The translations under genes and the position numbers were made by a program. A stretch of DNA of 64,000 nucleotides from Balamuthia mandrillaris (taxonomy: Eukaryota; Discosea; Longamoebia; Balamuthiidae): the NCBI GenBank assembly GCA_031835245.1, contig JAVKOQ010000045.1, positions 15,001 to 79,000 of the forward strand, read 5' to 3'. Shown here piece by piece: positions 54,626 through 64,000 of the stretch (positions within the stretch are counted from its first letter, which is position 1; every line of letters starts with the position of its first letter). The notes beneath the pieces are model-generated. The model searched no databases. It was not told the origin of the DNA and saw only the letters and a program-made list of their open reading frames with translations.

Positions 54626-55849
54626 CTCTCGCTCTCTCGCTATAGCCCTAAAGTGTCCAACGATGAGATCTTGCAGGAGTTCGTGGCGCATGTGCGTGAA
54701 AAGACCGCCGAGGAACCCATCCACATCGGCGTCTACATTCACAAAGGAGGGGCCGGCAAGACCACCACGACCACCACGCTTGGTTGTCTGTTAGCGAATG
54801 CCGGTCTTAGAGTGCTTCTGGTGGACTGTGACCCACAGTGCAACCTCACTCAGTTCTTCTTTGATGAATTGATTCAGGCCAACTACGACGGCGACTATCT
54901 GGCCTTTGTCAACGACGTCGAAGGCGAAAAGGATGAGCAAGGGCTGCTTCCTTCCCCCACCCTCTACGACATGCTGGGCGTTGTGCGTGACGCCCGACTC
55001 CTGCGCATGGGGGAGGTAGCTCTCAAGTTGCCTGCCCACAACTACGGTGGACGCCTTGCTGTTTGGGCTGGCCATCCGGACCTGGTGGATTTTGATGCTC
55101 ACCTTGCCTCCGCCGAAGCCACCTGGAAGGAGTTCAGCCCAAAACTGAATCAGCTGGGGGCTCCCTTCCACGCCATACGTCGTGCTGCCAACACCTTCAA
55201 GGCCAACGTTGTTCTCCTGGACCTTGGTCCCAGCGCGGGCGTGCTCAACCATTTTCTCCTGATGTCAAGCCACTACTTCTTCATCCCCTGCTTCCCTGAC
55301 TTCTTCTCCCTTCAGGCCGTGCGCTCCATGGCCACCAAGCTGCCCGAGTGGTACTATAGGAAGATGCAACGAGCGGAGGATATTCAAAGGCAACGCGTGA
55401 ACAGCCTGTATCCTATTCCCAACCACGCCCCAAAGTTTCTTGGCTCCCTCTTCAGCCGCTTTGCCTCCACGAAGAAAGGGCGGGTGAGCGACAGCGGGTT
55501 GACCACCGACCGCGCCGCCAGGAACATTGAAAGCTGGATGAAGAAGATAGTGACGGCAGTTGAGGAGCTCAATAAGTCGTTAAAGGAGAAGGCTCCAGCG
55601 ATGTGGCTGTCCGACGATAAGCTTTGCATCCAAAAGATCAGGGATTTTCACACGCTGGGAGCCCTCTCTCACTACTACGGCGTGCCCGTTCCTTTGCTCC
55701 GTGATGAGCACTTCAATCGAGCCGACGGCAATGGGAACATGAAGCCGATGCAAGAGCGTGACAAAAAGGCGCAAAGAAAGCAGGTGAAGAGCTTTCGCGA
55801 GTTGTTTGAAGCTGTCGTAAAAACAGTGTTAGAAAAGATGAGTCAATGA
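54467..55849 (+). CDS. ParA/Soj/MinD-type ATPase with nuclear-localisation-like N-terminus
   Basis: Two exons (54467-54528 and 54646-55849) give 421 aa; the junction makes codon TGC in phase. Exon 1 encodes MQSPKKRKRIAEEEEDNNIS, where PKKRKR is a classical monopartite nuclear-localisation-like signal followed by an acidic run. The body is a ParA ATPase: deviant Walker A KGGAGKTTTTTTLG, A' motif LLVDCDPQCNLTQ, Walker B VVLLDLGPSAG, and the FIPCFPDFFSLQAV region as in bacterial chromosome/plasmid partition proteins. ParA proteins dimerise on ATP and bind DNA non-specifically. Cytosolic eukaryotic relatives (NUBP) lack this layout, so bacterial origin is likely (inference). The intron is almost wholly a CT repeat (54583-54640). 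Confidence 0.88.
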
Positions 55850-55981
55850 ACAAACTCCTTTCTATTTGTATTTCATGGTTCCCCCCTTTCTCTCCCCTCT
55901 TCGCCTATTGCTGCTTTTCATGTTTAAACGTTAGAAATAGATAGAAATCAAAAATAAAAGCTTTTAACAAACCAGGTTCAT

Positions 55982-57530
55982 TTATGTCTGCTGCTGCGTT
56001 TTGTTTGAAGTGGTGGTCGTTCCAAAGTATCTATCTCCAAAGTTGCCAATGCCCGGAATGATAAAATAGTTCTCGTTGAGAGCCTCGTCCATCGCTCCCG
56101 CAACAATCTGCACTTTGGGAAAAGCATAAGAGATGGACTGAAGGCCCTGTGGAGAGGCCACCAGGGTGACCACGATGAGGTTCTCCTCTGGTACGTTATG
56201 GTCCATCAGCACGCGTAACGCCATCTTCATACTCTCTCCAGTGCCTAAAGTGGGGTCCAGGACTAAAACAGTGTGGTCTTCTAACTTCTTCGGCATTTTG
56301 TAATAAAAGAGCTGTTTTTTTTTTTATTTGCCAGACAAAAGGTCAGTATGAAGAAGAAAGGGGGAAGACGAAAGCATAACGATAAAAACAAGACCTCTGG
56401 TTTTTTCTTTCCGTGAGACTGAATCAAAATCTTTCCAACTTTGGCGTTCCGGACCACCTCCCTCGCTGCCTCTTCCATAGCTTCGCCAGCTCGCATCACC
56501 GAAATGAAAACCAACTGATGTGTGTGTAACGATGTGAGAATGCGACAATTGAACAAAAAAAGCTCAAGAAAAGAGGGAGAAAGGAGAGTAACTCACGTAC
56601 ATTACTTATGTTATTCAATATATCAATGCCATGATAGGTAGCACCCGTGGGAGTAGTAATAACTTTCTCCTCTCCCTTCACTGGCAGATAGTTGAGTGCC
56701 TCCTCGATGACGAGCCTCGACAACCGATTGGAAAAGAAGACAAAGTCGTTGAGGTCCGTGTTCTCATCGCGAACAATGGTGTGAAGAGATCGGATGTGGG
56801 GTGTTTGTTCCAAGATGTGAATGTTCTGCGGCGTTTGGGTCCATTTGGGAGGTTCTCGGCTGAGTTGAGGATAGAAGCCGCGTTGTTGCAGGGTGCTCTC
56901 GATGTGTTTGGCGATGAGGTCGATGGCGACCTCGTTGCGAGCACCTTTTGGTATTATGAGATCTGCAAACTCCATAGTCTTGACGCACACGGGAAAGAAA
57001 GACAGTAAGAGGGAAGAAAAAGCAAAGAGAACGAGGGGGAGAGAGAGGGGGAGAGAGAGAGAGAGAGAGAGAGAGAAGCATTACCGGAGCAACAAAGTCA
57101 TCATGAGCAGGCTTGACAAACTTTTCGTACTGGCGTATAACACCCATCACATCTCTTCCACGCTCCCGAATATCACGTTTGACTGTATTGTTTCGCACGG
57201 TCAGACACGAAAAAAGAAAGAAAGAAAGAAAGAAAGAAAGGAGGTGACTTACTCCTCCGAGAAAGACGAATGTCGGCGTCAGTGTGGACAAAGATCTTGA
57301 TGTCCAGCAGCTCTCTTATCTTCTTGTCGTGCAAGGCCAAGATACCCTCAAACAGGATGACGTCGGCGCCGTAGATGGTCTTCGTGTGCGCAGAACGCTG
57401 GTGCGTCTTAAAGTCGTAGATCGGCACCTCCACTCTCTTCCCTTTCTTCAGCAGCACCAACGTCTCGTACACCAATCCCCAATCGAAAGCGTCTTTTCGT
57501 CATCAAAGTTGAAAGAAAAATAATTAAGTG

Positions 57531-57571
<41 letters not shown>

Positions 57572-57880
57572 AAGCAAACCTGGATGATCAAAGTTATATT
57601 CGTGAGGGTCGTGCTCGGGCGTCAACCCCTTGTAAAAGTAGTCCAGGCTCAGGTGCGAGATCCACTGCACGTTGAGGCGCTTCACGATGCTGGTGCACAC
57701 GCTGGTCTTGCCGGAGGCCGTGCCTCCGGCCACTCCGATCACCAACGTCCTTTGCTTGGTCGACTTCACTCCGGCGGTGGTGGCGGCGGGGCCGCTCTCA
57801 TACCACGGCGGCCTGCCTTGCGTGAACGTGAACTTTTTGATGGGGCTGGACTGGGAGGGAGATACAAGGGTTGGTTCCAT
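55982..57880 (-). CDS. uridine-cytidine kinase/uracil phosphoribosyltransferase fusion (UCKL1 type)
   Basis: Six exons (57880-57580, 57492-57253, 57182-57085, 56978-56601, 56514-56395, 56311-55982) give 488 aa. The N-terminal kinase has the P-loop [41 protein letters not shown] and [13 protein letters not shown]. The C-terminal half is UPRT-like: [24 protein letters not shown], the PRPP-loop region [14 protein letters not shown], and [12 protein letters not shown] at the end. Domain order and length match UCKL1-type pyrimidine-salvage proteins: uridine or cytidine phosphorylation, with a UPRT domain that may or may not be active. PRPP-loop residues differ from the classic 'DPMLATGGS'. Introns 1 and 3 carry GA repeats on the plus strand. 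The gene converges with ParA (132 bp between stops). Confidence 0.92.
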
Positions 57881-58052
57881 TGTTTTTTTTTTAAGTTATT
57901 TATACCACCACATTAAAACACAAAGGGTCGAAGCAAGGGAAGAAAGGAATAAAGCGAGAGATAGAAAGGGAGGAGAGAGGAGGCCTCTCCTTTTTTTCTT
58001 TTGCTTTCTTCTTCTTTTCTTCTTTTTTTTTGTTTATATTGGTATTGATTCG

Positions 58053-58077
58053 GGTCGACATGATTTATTTGTCGACA
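58053..58077. promoter_or_regulatory. paired GTCGACA boxes in divergent promoter
   Basis: GTCGACATGA at 58053 and GTCGACAGA at 58071, 18 bp apart, lie in the 348-bp gap between start codons at 57880 (minus) and 58229 (plus). A CACGTG E-box is at 58128-58133. Confidence 0.5.
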
Positions 58078-58228
58078 GAAATAGGGAGCTGCGATTGGTC
58101 GGTCGTTGTCTACAAAATTTCGCTGAGCACGTGATTTTATTTCGTGTCGTCACGAATCTCTTCTCTAATTTCACCCGCAGAAGAAAAAGTGCAGCAAAGA
58201 AGAAGACTAGCCCTCGCCAACGCCGACG

Positions 58229-59884
58229 ATGCCCGCCAGCTATGATATGAGAGCAGAAGGTAACCTACCCTCTCTCGTTTGTCTTTCTTCCCTCTCCTGC
58301 TCTTAAATAATTGTTAAAATAAATAAATTGGAAAGGGCTGGGCACTCTGGCCGTTCTGCCGGACCGCATCTTGGTCAAGATCTTCACCTGCCTGCTGAAG
58401 ACCGATGCCAAGCTGTTGCTCCCTCTCTCCCCCGTGAGCAAGGCCTTCTGCGCCTTTGTGGAGGAGGAGACCCTCTGGAAGGACCTCGTCATCCGGCGCT
58501 GCGCCGGGGACTTCACCTTCAAGGGCAGCTGGAAGCTCACCCACTTTCTCCCCAGGAACGTGTTTCCTCCGGAACCTCTGAAGCGCATCGACGTTCACGT
58601 ATGTTAACAACAACACAACAAGCTCCTGCGTTCGTTTGTTCTTTTGTTTTTTTTTTCTCGTTCTTCGTAACTTTTTTCTTGCCTTTTTTTATATTTATTT
58701 TCTGTTTTTCTGTTTTTTGTTTTTTTCTGTTTTTTTGTTTTTCGTTTTTTTTTTTGGGTTTTCTTTTAAATGTTTTAGTTTTTTTTATTTTTATTCGTTT
58801 ATTCATATTTATTGGTTTATTACTATGGCCGAACTCACTTTATTCATATATATATTTGTAAGGACCTCAACTCGGACTACTTGCAACGCAAGTGGAAGAT
58901 CAGCAACGCGCCTATAGGGGACTATGAGGCGCTGCCAGAGCTTTCGCCGGGAGAGGCTTCCTTCTTTCGTGTCGACAGACGCGCCAACCTTTCCCTCGAA
59001 GAGTTCGAGAGGGAGTACGCCGCCAAGAACCGGCCCGTCATCATCACGGATGCCATCCAGCATTGGCCGGCGTGGACTTCTTGGACCGAGAAAAACCTGT
59101 TAAAGAAGTTGGAAGGTTCTTTCTTCTCTCTTCTTTTTTTTCGCTTGCCTTGTTTGTCGCGGTAATTGATACAATGTGTACTCATGATACTGTTTCAATA
59201 GGAGTGAGCTGCAGAATGGACGAAGTGGGTCCTGATGGCACAAAGATTCACATGACCTTTTCAGACTACCTTCAATACGCCCACAACTATCATGATGATG
59301 ATCCTATCTACTATTTCGACCCTAATTTTGCTGATAAGACGCCTTCTCTTTTGGACGACTATGAGGTAAACCTCTCCTTCTATCCTTTCTTCTCTTCGTT
59401 CGTCTGATGTTCGTTATCACCTATTTCCTGTTTCTATTAGATACCAGAATATTTTGCAGATGATGCCTTCTCTCTTCTGGACCTGGACGACCGACCTTAC
59501 TTTCGTTGGATCGTAATTGGCCCCAAACGCAGCGGCTCGCCCTTTCATGTTGACCCATTCTTCACCAGTGCGTGGAATGCCCTCTTCAAAGGCACCAAAC
59601 GCTGGGCCTTATATCCTCCAGAAGCCATTCCACCCGGCGTAAAAGGTTATTGGGGAAAGAGAGGCAACTGGAAGACTATCAACCCTCCCGACCCGATGGA
59701 ATGGTACTTGTTCACCTATCCTGCAATCCAGGACACTCCGTTGCGTCCCATAGAGTGCATTCAACATCCTGGTGATCTTATTTTTATTCCTTCTGGGTGG
59801 TGGTATGTTCATTCATTTTTGTTGCCCCAATTACCAACAAACTACAAAACCCTTAACGCTCGCTGGTCTTCTTTATTCTCTCTC

Positions 59885-59918
<34 letters not shown>

Positions 59919-60273
59919 GCTCTCTTCCTTGTCCTTGATCTTACACAGGCACTTGGTGCTGAACATAGAAGATACACAAATCGCAGTAACCCAAAACTTT
60001 TGCAACCGTTTCAACTTCAAGAACGTCTATCGGGACATGCACAGCGACCAAGGTCTCTTAACTCTATTCACAGAGACGCTCCTGATGGAACGGCCAGACT
60101 TAATGCAGATGGTCAACATTCCTGATTTCTACTATGAGCGACTGAGAAAGAAGCGAAAGAAGGAAGAGAAGAAGCGGATCAAACAGTTGTTGAAACAACA
60201 AGGAGCGAATGGTAATGGCCATCAACCAAAGTTGCCATGTTTGGACTTATCCAACGTTTCTAGGGACAAGTAG
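58229..60273 (+). CDS. F-box/JmjC-domain protein (JMJD6-like dioxygenase)
   Basis: Six exons (58229-58259, 58336-58598, 58863-59115, 59202-59365, 59441-59802, 59949-60273) give 465 aa. An F-box lies at residues ~15-55 (LAVLPDRILVKIFTCLL..VSKAFCAFVEEETLWKDL). The JmjC cupin follows: LEEFEREYAAKNRPVIITDA, WTSWTEKNLLKKL, then GPKRSGSPFHVDPFFTSAWN with the H-x-D iron ligands, KGTKRWALYPP, IEHP-like IQHPGDLIFIPSGWWHLVLN with the distal His, and IAVTQNFCN. This order is that of JMJD6 and its F-box-bearing plant/amoeba relatives. JMJD6 is a nuclear lysyl hydroxylase/arginine demethylase candidate. A Lys-rich C-terminal helix (RLRKKRKKEEKKR) suggests nuclear targeting. The last intron is CT-rich before the acceptor. 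Confidence 0.9.
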
Positions 60274-60502
60274 CTGATGTACTTCTGCTTATTTATAATA
60301 GTACTTTTTTTGTTTTTCTCTAGTACTCTTCTCTTCTCTCGTCTTCTCTCTTCGCTCTCTCTCTCGTTCCTCTCTCTCTCTCTCTCTTCCTCTCTTTCTG
60401 CAAACAAACATTGTTTTTGTTGGGTGAGCGAGAACGCTCTATTTATAAGTTTGCTTTCTTTTCTCTCTCTTCTCTCCATTTTGTTTTAACTTTGTTGTTG
60501 TC

Positions 60503-61312
60503 TTATGTTGTTGTCGTTCGATATTGTTGGTTGTTGTAGCTATCAACCTCCTCTTCTCCTTGATACTGCGGAGGTGAGGATGACATGGACGTGGACGGAA
60601 GTTTCCATTGAAGCTCGAAGGGTCCTTGTTTTTCGTAGGCTTTGCGCGGCCGCAACCCCTTATCCCTTCTTTGCTGCATCTGTCGCTGTCTTTCACGATC
60701 AAAAACTGTCATGGGCTCTGGTGCTTGCAGCTGTTCCTTCTGTTGTTGTTTTTGCTCCTCCTCTGCCTGTTGTTGAGGAGGAGGAGGAGAAGAATACAGT
60801 TGGGCTGACAGGTGAGGAGGTGGAGCTTGGAAATAAGGAGGCTGTGATTCGTCTCTTGTGGTGGTTGTTGTTGTGTGGTAGCCGTTATGCTGTGAGGGTA
60901 TGGTTGTGGTAGGATAGTCAGAGGAGTGGAAGAAAGGGGTGTCTTGAACGCCCTTCATCAGGGAGGGCGTGGAGGGGCCCATCTCTTCGGCTTTCACTTT
61001 GGGAGGTCTTGGAGCAGGCACGGCAAAGGAGGAGGTGGAAGAAGAGGGATGGGAAGGAGGGGTGGAAGGAGGCATGGGCGAAGAGGGGTCTGGGGAGGAA
61101 GAGAGCAGAGCAGAGGCGGCGTCAGGGTGGGAGGGATAAATAGAGGCGGAAGAAAGGCCAAACTCCTGCTCAAAGGAAGAGAGGCTGTCCTGGACGGAGC
61201 GGATGAACCGTGGCGAAAAGGAGGCCTTGCCTAGTCTTTGGTTTGAGGGAGAGGTCGACGACGTTGGGATATCGCTAGGGGCAGAGGAGGTATCTTGCGG
61301 CGGAGAACTCAT
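60503..61312 (-). CDS. Pro/Ser-rich, probably disordered protein
   Basis: An open single exon of 269 aa from ATG 61312 (MSSPPQDTSSAPSD). A possible amphipathic motif FIRSVQDSLSSFEQEFGLS lies near residue 35; the rest is Pro, Ser, Thr and Gln-rich. A more conserved-looking C-terminal segment reads DRERQRQMQQRRDKGLRPRK then EKQGPFELQWKLPS. The frame is open a further 19 codons upstream, and a TTGTTAG acceptor there could add an earlier exon. No known domain. Divergent from the CLU-type gene, with 440 bp between starts that include a GA repeat (61470-61498). Confidence 0.6.
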   Translation of the reverse strand: MSSPPQDTSSAPSDIPTSSTSPSNQRLGKASFSPRFIRSVQDSLSSFEQEFGLSSASIYPSHPDAASALLSSSPDPSSPMPPSTPPSHPSSSTSSFAVPAPRPPKVKAEEMGPSTPSLMKGVQDTPFFHSSDYPTTTIPSQHNGYHTTTTTTRDESQPPYFQAPPPHLSAQLYSSPPPPQQQAEEEQKQQQKEQLQAPEPMTVFDRERQRQMQQRRDKGLRPRKAYEKQGPFELQWKLPSTSMSSSPPQYQGEEEVDSYNNQQYRTTTT

Positions 61313-61468
61313 GGTCCTCTGTGGGCTAAACACATCGTTCCCGTTCACGTGCAGCGCAATGTCTAACAACGGTGCGTTCCTGCTATGGGCGGTGTTGGTG
61401 TTGGTGTTGGTGTGTGTGTGTGTTTGTCGTTGTCTGTTTTTCTTATGTTATGCTTTTATTTTGCTGAG

Positions 61469-61501
<33 letters not shown>

Positions 61502-61755
61502 GCTGGCCAGTTATGGCGATGGCGAAATGCAAGGGGGAGCAGATCAACGATGCGCCGCCCAATTGGAAAGCCTGTCCTTAAATGCGTCATCTGCGGGAAA
61601 TGTCTATAACGCGGCCTTTCTCACTTTCTTAGGAAACGCATGGATTTGAGTTAAATTTCCCAAAAATGTCCGTTAGACGCAACCAACGATCAACCTGGCG
61701 TGACGCTACCTGTTTTTTGTAGTGGTGAACCGTTCCGCGAGAATTCTTCCACACC

Positions 61756-62290
61756 ATGAGGGTGCGCCCAAATCGAGCAGCAAAACTGAAGAAGGTGAGC
61801 AAGGATGCACCACTATCTCCGATTTAAATTACTCTAAATTAATTTCCAGGAAATTTTTCAAAAAATGAATGAAAGAAATAAGAGTAACATTTTTGAAGGC
61901 GGCGAGTGTTGCCCGTATGGAGAACTACACCAGCACTGCCGCCGGCGGCGGAGGTTCGTGCGGCCCCTCCAACTATGACACTCCATTTGAAGAAACGGAG
62001 CAACAAAGTCCGAGCGACGAGGACGGGGTCGCTGAGGCTGAGGCCGAGGAAACGCGGCACCATTATGCGGCTATAGAGGCGTGCTGCTATTTTGTGGAGC
62101 ATGAAGAAAGGGAAGAAGAGCCGCTCGTTTCTTCTTGCCGTGGTCTGGTCTATGAGGAAGAAGAGGCAGCGCTTGGTATGAATGTAAGAGGCAAAGGTTC
62201 CATTAGTTCCATGGAAGAACTTCGGTTCTTTGGTAAAGCTATTCATTCCATTTTTTTCAAATATTTATTTGTTCTTATTCTTTCTTGTCG

Positions 62291-62321
<31 letters not shown>

Positions 62322-63079
62322 TTCTCAAAACAAAAAGGAGGGTACAATAGCCCAGATCTATCTTATGGTCGTTATGCCTCTCCACGAGAGAAACGCACAA
62401 ATAGGACGACGCCAAAACGTAAGGAAAAGAAGGACAAGGAGATGACCACAAAGCACCGGTACAGTGCCCATTCTCCTTCGTATGCTGACTCCAGAACTGC
62501 AGCTTCTTCGTCGTCTGCTTCTTCTTCGTCCGATGATGACGATTCCTTTTTCTCTTTTTGTGGAGAAGAAGACAAAGAGAAAAAGGAACGTTTACTTTCG
62601 CCAACGACTAAAACTCAGAGGAGCCGCCGAACCAAACGAAGCAAAAGCGACTTGGCAAAGTTGGAACGTTTGTTCGACAAGTCTTCTCCTCATTGGAACG
62701 AATTGCTTCAAAACGCACTCGACCATCATCTTGCTTCTGCTCCTATTCAGAAAGACGATGAAAGTTCAACAACTATTTCAAGAATGGAGCGATTGAGTCG
62801 AGCTCTTCGTTTGGATGTGGTGCAGAGACGGTTTGAAGATTGTGTGAGACAATACGTTCGCGTGATCGTGGAAGAGACGTTGCATGACACTCCGCCCGAG
62901 AAAAGAATTATTCCTCCGTTGTCTTCTCAGCTGGGCATTGGTTTGTTTTGCTTCTTGCTTCTCCCTCTCTCTCTCTCTTCTTGAATTTCTCACTTTGTCA
63001 TCATTCACAGCTGGCGGCTTAAAGTTTTTGTGGAAGAATGTGTTCATTAAGTTTTCAAAAGACGAACATGGTGTCTCTT

Positions 63080-63117
<38 letters not shown>

Positions 63118-64000
63118 CGCGCGCGCGCCAAGAGCGAAACTGACGAAATGGTAACGCAAAAGGAATATATGGCGGAGATGAGTTCAGCTCGAAAGCTACA
63201 GCATTGGAACTCAATCATCTTCGTAGTATTTTGCTCCAACATGTGCCTAATATCAATGTGCCACTGATGACGGTGCTTGATTACTTTGTTCGTTTCTTCC
63301 TCATCTCCTCCTTCATCTTTTTCTTCATCAACTTTTAACGGGGCAATGACTGAGTAGGGCTTTCGTCTTATTTGCTTGTCACTACTGCCTGTTAGTGATG
63401 AAACTTTGGTCTATGGCTCCGCTGATGGTGGCATCAACATTATTGGTGGCCGTGATCCTAACGGTTCTCTCTCTATGAACCTCTTTCTCATCTTGATATG
63501 GACTTCTTACTCTCTTGCTGTTTGAAAAGGACGAGTAAGAGGAGATGGAGTGGTTTGTACGAAAATTGAAGAGTTGGCTAGAAAGCTGAATCTCAAACCG
63601 CATAGCTGTGGGCAAGGAGGAAGCAGAGCCATACTTTGTCTGCCTGCGGATGTTGAATGCCATGTAGGTTTTGATGGGCGTATCTATTGCCTTGGTCAGT
63701 GCTTCTTCTTATCCTTCTTCTCTTTCTCATTGTGTACCAACACCTCATAACAACGATAGATCTTGCCCGATTGATGCCTCCAGAATATCCACAGTCACGG
63801 ATTCCTGTTGTACTCCTCAAAGCTGACAGCAATACAGGTTATTCTTTCTTCTCTCCTTGCATCCTTTCGCATTGTTGATTCTTACTGGGAGAAAAAAACA
63901 GGAATTTTAGAGTGTGCTATAAGGAAGAGGGATTGGGAAAAAGAACTGGCAAAGCTTTTGTTGGTGGGTAGCCCCGATGAGCTGCATGCCATTGAATGGA
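61756..64000 (+). CDS. CLU/TIF31-type domain protein, 5' part (runs off window)
   Basis: Nine exons are traced (61756-61794, 61899-62232, 62338-62940, 63011-63070, 63163-63287, 63358-63463, 63530-63694, 63760-63837, 63902-end). The first ~220 residues are acidic and Ser-rich. From ~250 on: DLAKLERLFDKSSPHWNELL, then a domain that follows the Clu domain of clustered-mitochondria/TIF31 proteins: AGGLKFLWKNVFIKFSKD, GIYGGDEFSSKATALELNHL, VPLMTVLDYFGFRL, SLLPVSDETLVYGSADGG, CHVGFDGRIYCLDLARLMPPE. CLU proteins bind mRNAs of mitochondrial proteins and control mitochondrial distribution. Family size is >1,200 aa, so most of the C-terminus lies beyond 64000. The N-terminal extension is not typical; other Clu-domain proteins with repeats remain possible. 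One intron carries a CT repeat with a CGCGCGCG tail (63082-63130). Confidence 0.75.

Noticed and set aside
1-64000. rRNA and tRNA genes
   Set aside because: No stretch with recognisable rRNA core sequence or a convincing tRNA T-loop/acceptor pairing was seen by eye; a covariance-model search would be needed to exclude tRNAs.

Overview
The window looks like nuclear DNA of a unicellular eukaryote, most likely a free-living amoebozoan. Genes are rich in short GT-AG introns and lie on both strands with small gaps. The proteins are eukaryotic: PEX13, RP9, RPP38, a DH-PH RhoGEF, a homeodomain protein, a CDF zinc transporter and an EGLN/PhyA prolyl hydroxylase. An F-box protein with ~27-residue ankyrin-like repeats is of a kind common in amoebae. 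CT/GA microsatellites are dense. The genus is inference only; no rRNA or tRNA gene was recognised. Gene models were spliced by eye, and where exon lengths are quoted as summing to whole codons the reading frame closes across every junction.

Layout. 0-9.9 kb is accessory and repeat-rich: the 3' end of one gene, a kinase C-terminus (minus), an AGC-kinase-like fragment (plus), a decayed Tc1/mariner transposase, a perfect 61-bp hairpin leading into a ~175-bp tandem repeat, a broken mobile-element-like gene and an 840-bp minisatellite. 10-28.7 kb is gene-dense: an unknown paralogue A, a secreted acidic protein, a frame-disrupted gene, PEX13, RP9, an LPCAT-type acyltransferase, a type I membrane protein, a proline-rich coiled-coil protein, a ZnT transporter and a PhyA-type prolyl hydroxylase. 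The last two converge with 7 bp between stop codons.

28.8-38.3 kb is again accessory: a Ty1/copia integrase scrap, a 110-bp inverted-repeat element, paralogue B of the unknown family, a pseudogene tract with a repeated coding module, the largest microsatellite arrays (one of ~1.45 kb) and a small unknown gene. 38.7-64 kb is gene-dense: RPP38, RhoGEF, PhyH-like dioxygenase, a 104-aa protein, homeobox gene, F-box/ankyrin gene, a GDP-hexose phosphorylase with a predicted membrane anchor, a bacterial-type ParA ATPase carrying a nuclear-localisation-like N-terminus, a uridine kinase/UPRT fusion, an F-box/JmjC protein, a disordered protein and the 5' part of a CLU/TIF31-type gene that runs off the end.

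The genes do not form one pathway. Themes recur: three Fe(II)/2-oxoglutarate dioxygenases (PhyA-type, PhyH-type, JmjC), two clear F-box proteins alongside a PhyA-type enzyme whose Dictyostelium relative modifies the F-box adaptor Skp1, and RNA-processing factors (RP9, RPP38). The most informative non-coding signals are (i) CT microsatellites in introns that always lie on the sense strand and (ii) a recurrent GTCGACATGA / GTCGACA motif, paired in two divergent promoters.
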